Source: Marinobacterium ramblicola
Lineage (GTDB): Bacteria > Pseudomonadota > Gammaproteobacteria > Pseudomonadales > Balneatricaceae
NCBI RefSeq assembly: GCF_019084545.1
Contig: NZ_JAHREP010000003.1
Coordinates: 124,001 to 188,000, forward strand
Direction of reading: 5' to 3'
Length of the DNA stretch: 64,000 nucleotides
Position numbers and translations under genes: made by a program. The notes below the pieces were generated by a model that worked only from the letters and a program-made list of their open reading frames with translations, made no database searches and was not told where the DNA came from. Positions 60,407-64,000 of this stretch are shown in pieces. How positions within the stretch are numbered: the stretch's first letter is position 1; the number at the start of each line of letters is the position of its first letter.

Positions 60407-61516
60407 ATGACACCGCTTGAGCGCTATAAACAGGACCTGCAACGGGATGACTTCTCCTATGACCCGACTCAGGAGATGGCGATCGGGCATCTGCAGCGCC
60501 TGTATGATGACCTGCTGGCCGCCGAACGTACACCGCGTCCCGGTCTGTTTCAGCGTCTCGGTGGCAAGTTGCGGCGGGAGAAAGCGGAGCCGATCAAGGG
60601 GCTCTATTTTTGGGGCGGTGTCGGTCGGGGTAAAACCTATCTGATGGACGCGTTCTACGACAGCCTGCCGTTCGAACGCAAAATGCGCACCCATTTCCAT
60701 CGCTTCATGCAGCGCGTGCATAACGAGTTGCGCCAGCTGGACGGGACCAAGAACCCGCTGGTGGAGATCGGACGCAAATACGCGGAAGAAACCAGGATCA
60801 TCTGTTTTGACGAGTTTTTCGTCTCCGACATCACCGATGCGATGATCCTGGGCGGCTTGATGGAGCAGTTGTTCGCTAACGGCGTAGCGCTGGTGGCGAC
60901 CTCCAACATTGTGCCGGACGGCTTGTATAAGGACGGCTTGCAGCGCGCGCGCTTTTTGCCGGCGATCGATCTGATCAAGCGCTACACCGAAGTGGTGAAC
61001 GTGGATGGCGGTATCGATTACCGTTTGCGAACCCTGGAACAGGCCGAACTCTATCACTGGCCTCTTGATGCCAGCGCCGATCTGAGTCTGAACAAGAGCT
61101 TCGAGGCGCTGGCGCCGGATCTGGAGGAGGTGGTCGAGCAGGAGGTGCTGGAGGTTAATGGTCGTGGCATCAAAACGCGTCGCATGTGCGAAGACGTGGT
61201 CTGGTTCGACTTCAACGACCTTTGTAACGGGCCGCGCTCGCAGAACGACTACATCGAGCTGGCCAAGATCTTTCACGCCGTCATCCTGAGCAATGTGCCG
61301 CAACTCGGGCGCAGCAACGACGATGCCGCTCGCCGTTTTATCAATATGGTGGATGAGTTTTACGACAGCGGGGTCAAGCTGATCATCTCCGCGGCGTTAC
61401 CGATTCCCGAGATCTACAGTGAAGGGCGGCTGGAGTTCGAAATCCAGCGTACCCAGAGCCGTTTGCTGGAGATGCAATCACACGAATATCTGGTACGAGA
61501 GCATCGTGCTGGATAA
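60407..61516 (+). CDS. zapE: Cell division ATPase ZapE (AFG1-like)
   Basis: 369-residue AAA-like ATPase. Walker A GGVGRGKT (70-77), Walker B IICFDEF (131-137), TSNIVPDGLYKDGLQRARFLPAI in the sensor region. In E. coli ZapE destabilises the Z ring and also affects ubiquinone synthesis under low oxygen. It precedes rplM-rpsI, its common neighbours. Confidence 0.95.
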   Translation: MTPLERYKQDLQRDDFSYDPTQEMAIGHLQRLYDDLLAAERTPRPGLFQRLGGKLRREKAEPIKGLYFWGGVGRGKTYLMDAFYDSLPFERKMRTHFHRFMQRVHNELRQLDGTKNPLVEIGRKYAEETRIICFDEFFVSDITDAMILGGLMEQLFANGVALVATSNIVPDGLYKDGLQRARFLPAIDLIKRYTEVVNVDGGIDYRLRTLEQAELYHWPLDASADLSLNKSFEALAPDLEEVVEQEVLEVNGRGIKTRRMCEDVVWFDFNDLCNGPRSQNDYIELAKIFHAVILSNVPQLGRSNDDAARRFINMVDEFYDSGVKLIISAALPIPEIYSEGRLEFEIQRTQSRLLEMQSHEYLVREHRAG

Positions 61517-61563
61517 GTGGTTTTTGTGGGCGGTAAGCGCTGGATTTTGTCTGGACGCTTGTC

Positions 61564-61569
61564 TATAAT
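61564..61569 (+). promoter_or_regulatory. -10 element of the rplM-rpsI promoter
   Basis: Perfect TATAAT followed by a GC-rich discriminator (TCGCGC), 171 bases before rplM. The -35 is weak (TGGATT at 61541-61546). The long leader 61576-61740 shows no ORF and may be a target for autoregulation. Confidence 0.55.
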
Positions 61570-61740
61570 TCGCGCTCCTCTGCAAGGGGTAGAGGATAGT
61601 GTACGTTGATATCGTGAGATCGCCCTGTGCGGATCGCCGGTAGCAACCAATAACTATAAGGTAAGTCGGGACTCTGGTTGATACGGGTTCAACCCGTTGA
61701 TTGGCTTGGGTTCGAGGCTTAAGGTCAAGGTATAGAAACA

Positions 61741-62172
61741 ATGAGCACAACTGTTAGCGCTAAGCCAGCCGAAGTAAAACGCGACTGGTATGTTGTTGAC
61801 GCCGAGGGTAAAACCCTGGGTCGTCTGGCGACCGAAATTGCCCGTCGTCTGCGTGGCAAGCACAAGCCGGAATACACTCCGCACGTTGATACCGGTGATT
61901 ACATCGTTGTCGTCAATGCCGAAAAGGTACATGTGACCGGCAACAAGCGTAATGACAAGATGTACTACCGTCACTCCGGTTTTCCGGGTGGCCTGAAGGA
62001 AGCCAACTTCAACAAGATGGTCCAGACCTTCCCTGAGCGCACCATCGAGCTCGCCGTTAAAGGCATGCTGCCGAAGGGCCCGCTGGGTCGTGCCATGTAC
62101 ACCAAGCTGAAAGTGTACGCCGGTGCTGAACATCCGCATCAGGCACAGCAGCCTAAAGAACTGACTATCTAA
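61741..62172 (+). CDS. rplM: 50S ribosomal protein L13
   Basis: 143 residues, family length 142; [20 protein letters not shown] and [19 protein letters not shown] are diagnostic. First gene of the L13-S9 operon; rpsI follows after 14 bases. Confidence 0.98.
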   Translation: MSTTVSAKPAEVKRDWYVVDAEGKTLGRLATEIARRLRGKHKPEYTPHVDTGDYIVVVNAEKVHVTGNKRNDKMYYRHSGFPGGLKEANFNKMVQTFPERTIELAVKGMLPKGPLGRAMYTKLKVYAGAEHPHQAQQPKELTI

Positions 62173-62186
62173 GGGGAAGGCGAATA

Positions 62187-62579
62187 ATGGCTACTACTCA
62201 GTACTACGGCACCGGCCGTCGCAAAACGTCCACCGCGCGCGTCTTCCTGCGCCCGGGTACCGGCAAGATCACCATCAATCAGCGCACCATCGAAGATTAC
62301 TTCGGTCGTGAAACCGCGCGCATGATCGTCATGCAGCCGCTGGAGCTGACTGAGACCAAAGAGAAGTTCGACGTCTACGTAACTGTTGCCGGTGGTGGTG
62401 GTTTCGGTCAGGCTGGCGCGATCCGTCACGGCATCACTCGCGCGCTGATGGAGTACGACGAGACTCTGCGTCCGACTCTGCGTAAGGCGGGTTATGTTAC
62501 CCGTGATGCGCGTGAAGTTGAGCGTAAGAAAGTCGGTCTGCGCAAAGCACGTAAGCGTCCGCAGTTCTCCAAGCGTTAA
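62187..62579 (+). CDS. rpsI: 30S ribosomal protein S9
   Basis: 130 residues as in E. coli. [19 protein letters not shown] at the start and the basic tail [12 protein letters not shown], whose last arginine reaches the decoding site. Confidence 0.98.
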   Translation: MATTQYYGTGRRKTSTARVFLRPGTGKITINQRTIEDYFGRETARMIVMQPLELTETKEKFDVYVTVAGGGGFGQAGAIRHGITRALMEYDETLRPTLRKAGYVTRDAREVERKKVGLRKARKRPQFSKR

Positions 62580-62627
62580 TCTTTCTCTGCGGTGTATTGC
62601 CGCAGCGCAAAAGATTGCAAGAAAAAA

Positions 62628-62660
62628 AGCCCGCGAGCCTTTTGGTTCGCGGGCTTTTTT
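62628..62660 (+). terminator. Rho-independent terminator of rplM-rpsI
   Basis: Twelve-pair stem with one G-U (62628-62639 with 62644-62655), loop of four T, six-base T tract. The remaining gap to petA (62661-62853) shows no further gene. Confidence 0.95.
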
Positions 62661-62853
62661 GTATTTGGAAACAGTCTCTTAATTGCCGGGTAATTGGTCT
62701 TAGTCCGGGGATTTTACCTTGTATCTATGGGGTAATTTCTTTAAGATTTGCGCCATTTGAAAAATCCGGTTTCGTGGTTTTCATGACTGAAGGGCGGTCT
62801 GTCTTTCGTATGTGTGTGCGAAAGCGGTCGTCGATTGAGGGGAGAAGAAGTTA

Positions 62854-63450
62854 ATGAGCAATGACGGCGTGAATAAGGGTCGGCGCCGGCTCCTGATTGG
62901 TGCCACGTCTGCCGTAGGGGCAGTGGGTGCCGTTGGGGCCGCTGTCCCGTTCGTGGCTTCCTGGAATCCGAGCGCCAAGGCGAAAGCGGCTGGTGCACCT
63001 GCGAAGGCGGATATCAGCAAGCTGGAGCCCGGTCAGCAGATGATCGCTGAGTGGCGTGGTAAGCCGGTTTGGATCGTGCGACGCGGTCCAGAAGCCCTGG
63101 CTAACCTGGAAAAACTCAATGACAAGATGGCTGATCCGAACTCTGAGAAGCCGCAGCAGCCAGATTACATCCCGCACACCCCGGCGCGCGCTCTGCGCCC
63201 AGAATACGCGGTGATGGTCGGTATCTGTACCCATCTGGGTTGTTCACCCACCTACCGTCCGGAGATTGCGCCGGCGGACCTGGGTGAAGACTGGCTTGGC
63301 GGCTTCTTCTGTCCCTGCCACGGTTCGCGTTTCGACCTGTCCGGTCGAGTCTTCAAGGGCGTGCCCGCACCGACCAATCTGGTGATCCCGCCGCATTCGT
63401 ACGAAGACGATAACACCTTGGTAATCGGTGTCGATCAGGAGGCTGTGTAA
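62854..63450 (+). CDS. petA: Ubiquinol-cytochrome c reductase, Rieske iron-sulfur subunit
   Basis: 198 residues. Twin-arginine type N-terminus (RRRLLIG, 10-16) serving as membrane anchor; 2Fe-2S ligands in CTHLGC (Cys125, His127) and CPCHGS (Cys153, His156) with the disulfide cysteines 130 and 155. Part of the cytochrome bc1 complex. The stop overlaps the petB ATG by one base (TAATG). Confidence 0.98.
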   Translation: MSNDGVNKGRRRLLIGATSAVGAVGAVGAAVPFVASWNPSAKAKAAGAPAKADISKLEPGQQMIAEWRGKPVWIVRRGPEALANLEKLNDKMADPNSEKPQQPDYIPHTPARALRPEYAVMVGICTHLGCSPTYRPEIAPADLGEDWLGGFFCPCHGSRFDLSGRVFKGVPAPTNLVIPPHSYEDDNTLVIGVDQEAV

Positions 63451-64000
63451 TGGCTGGCTATCGCAATAAAGGCAATCCCGGCTTCATGGGTTGGATCGAC
63501 GATCGTTTCCCCGCTACTGCAATGTGGGAAGACCATCTCTCCAAATACTATGCGCCGAAGAACTTCAACTTCTGGTACTTCTTCGGTTCCCTGGCGCTGC
63601 TGGTGCTGGTCAACCAGATCCTGACCGGTATCTGGCTGACCATGAGCTACAACCCTAGCGCTGAAGGCGCGTTCGCGTCCGTTGAGTACATCATGCGTGA
63701 CGTGGAGTATGGTTGGTTGCTGCGTTATCTGCACTCCACCGGTGCGTCCGCGTTCTTCGTCGTGGTTTATCTGCATATGTTCCGCGGCATGATGTACGGT
63801 TCATACCGCAAGCCTCGTGAGCTGGTGTGGATCTTCGGGATGACCATCTACTTGGCGCTGATGGCTGAAGCCTTCATGGGCTATCTGCTGCCCTGGGGGC
63901 AGATGTCCTACTGGGGTGCCCAGGTTATCGTATCCCTGTTCGGTGCTATTCCGGTGATCGGTCCGGATCTGCAGCAGTGGATTCGCGGTGACTTCCTGAT
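63450..64000 (+). CDS. petB: Cytochrome b of the bc1 complex (partial, cut by window end)
   Basis: 183 codons visible of about 400. WMGWIDDRFP-like N-terminus (GFMGWIDDRFP), heme-binding histidines in RYLHSTGAS and YLHMFRG, and the conserved MGYLLPWGQMSYWGA. Translationally coupled to petA; petC is expected beyond the window. Confidence 0.98.
   Translation, partial: MAGYRNKGNPGFMGWIDDRFPATAMWEDHLSKYYAPKNFNFWYFFGSLALLVLVNQILTGIWLTMSYNPSAEGAFASVEYIMRDVEYGWLLRYLHSTGASAFFVVVYLHMFRGMMYGSYRKPRELVWIFGMTIYLALMAEAFMGYLLPWGQMSYWGAQVIVSLFGAIPVIGPDLQQWIRGDFL

Overview
The window is a contiguous piece of a gammaproteobacterial chromosome, GC-rich with dense bacterial gene packing. The core order gyrA-serC-pheA-hisC-tyrA/aroA-cmk-rpsA-ihfB-lapA, with ubiG-mupP-yciK pointing the other way, matches what I remember of Pseudomonas. 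The TRAP transporter, the PdhR-type regulator and an H-NS protein point instead to a marine relative (Oceanospirillales-like). The species is inferred, not proven.

Layout. 157-11173: purL, an OmpA-like protein, yciI, yciB, the RNase AM gene rnm, yciO, an H-NS family gene, rluB, yciK, mupP and ubiG. 11378-25113: gyrA, then an aromatic amino acid block (serC, pheA, hisC, fused tyrA-aroA) running with tight spacing into cmk, rpsA, ihfB, lapAB and pyrF, and ending with a small ComEA-like protein. 25164-26626: an auxin-efflux-type carrier and a UspA protein. 26688-38854: a 2-hydroxyacid/pyruvate module made of an Fe-S D-lactate dehydrogenase-like protein, a TRAP transporter (dctM, dctQ, dctP), divergent pdhR, and aceE-aceF. 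Three PdhR-like operators lie between dctP and pdhR.

38972-58562: a 20-kb arginine/ornithine island. On the minus strand gdhB-aruC-(M20 peptidase)-aruF-aruG-astD-astB encode the arginine succinyltransferase (AST) pathway and an NAD-glutamate dehydrogenase. On the plus strand are the AraC-type regulator argR and a basic amino acid ABC transporter (aotJ, Q, M, P), followed by a LysR gene and a divergent ornithine-racemase-like gene. Two candidate ArgR sites with 21-bp periodicity sit in the two control regions. No astE/aruE is present; an M20 peptidase is translationally coupled to aruF instead.

58648-64000: two identical tRNA-Pro(CGG) genes each with a near-consensus promoter, lrgA-lrgB, zapE, rplM-rpsI, and petA-petB (petB cut by the window end).

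Best leads: (1) the AroA half of the TyrA-AroA fusion has lost several residues that are near-invariant in EPSP synthases; (2) the M20 peptidase may replace AstE; (3) an ornithine racemase homologue sits in the arginine island; (4) a dispersed hairpin repeat shows compensatory base changes between copies; (5) PdhR boxes link the TRAP/D-lactate dehydrogenase genes to pyruvate sensing, while none is seen before aceE.
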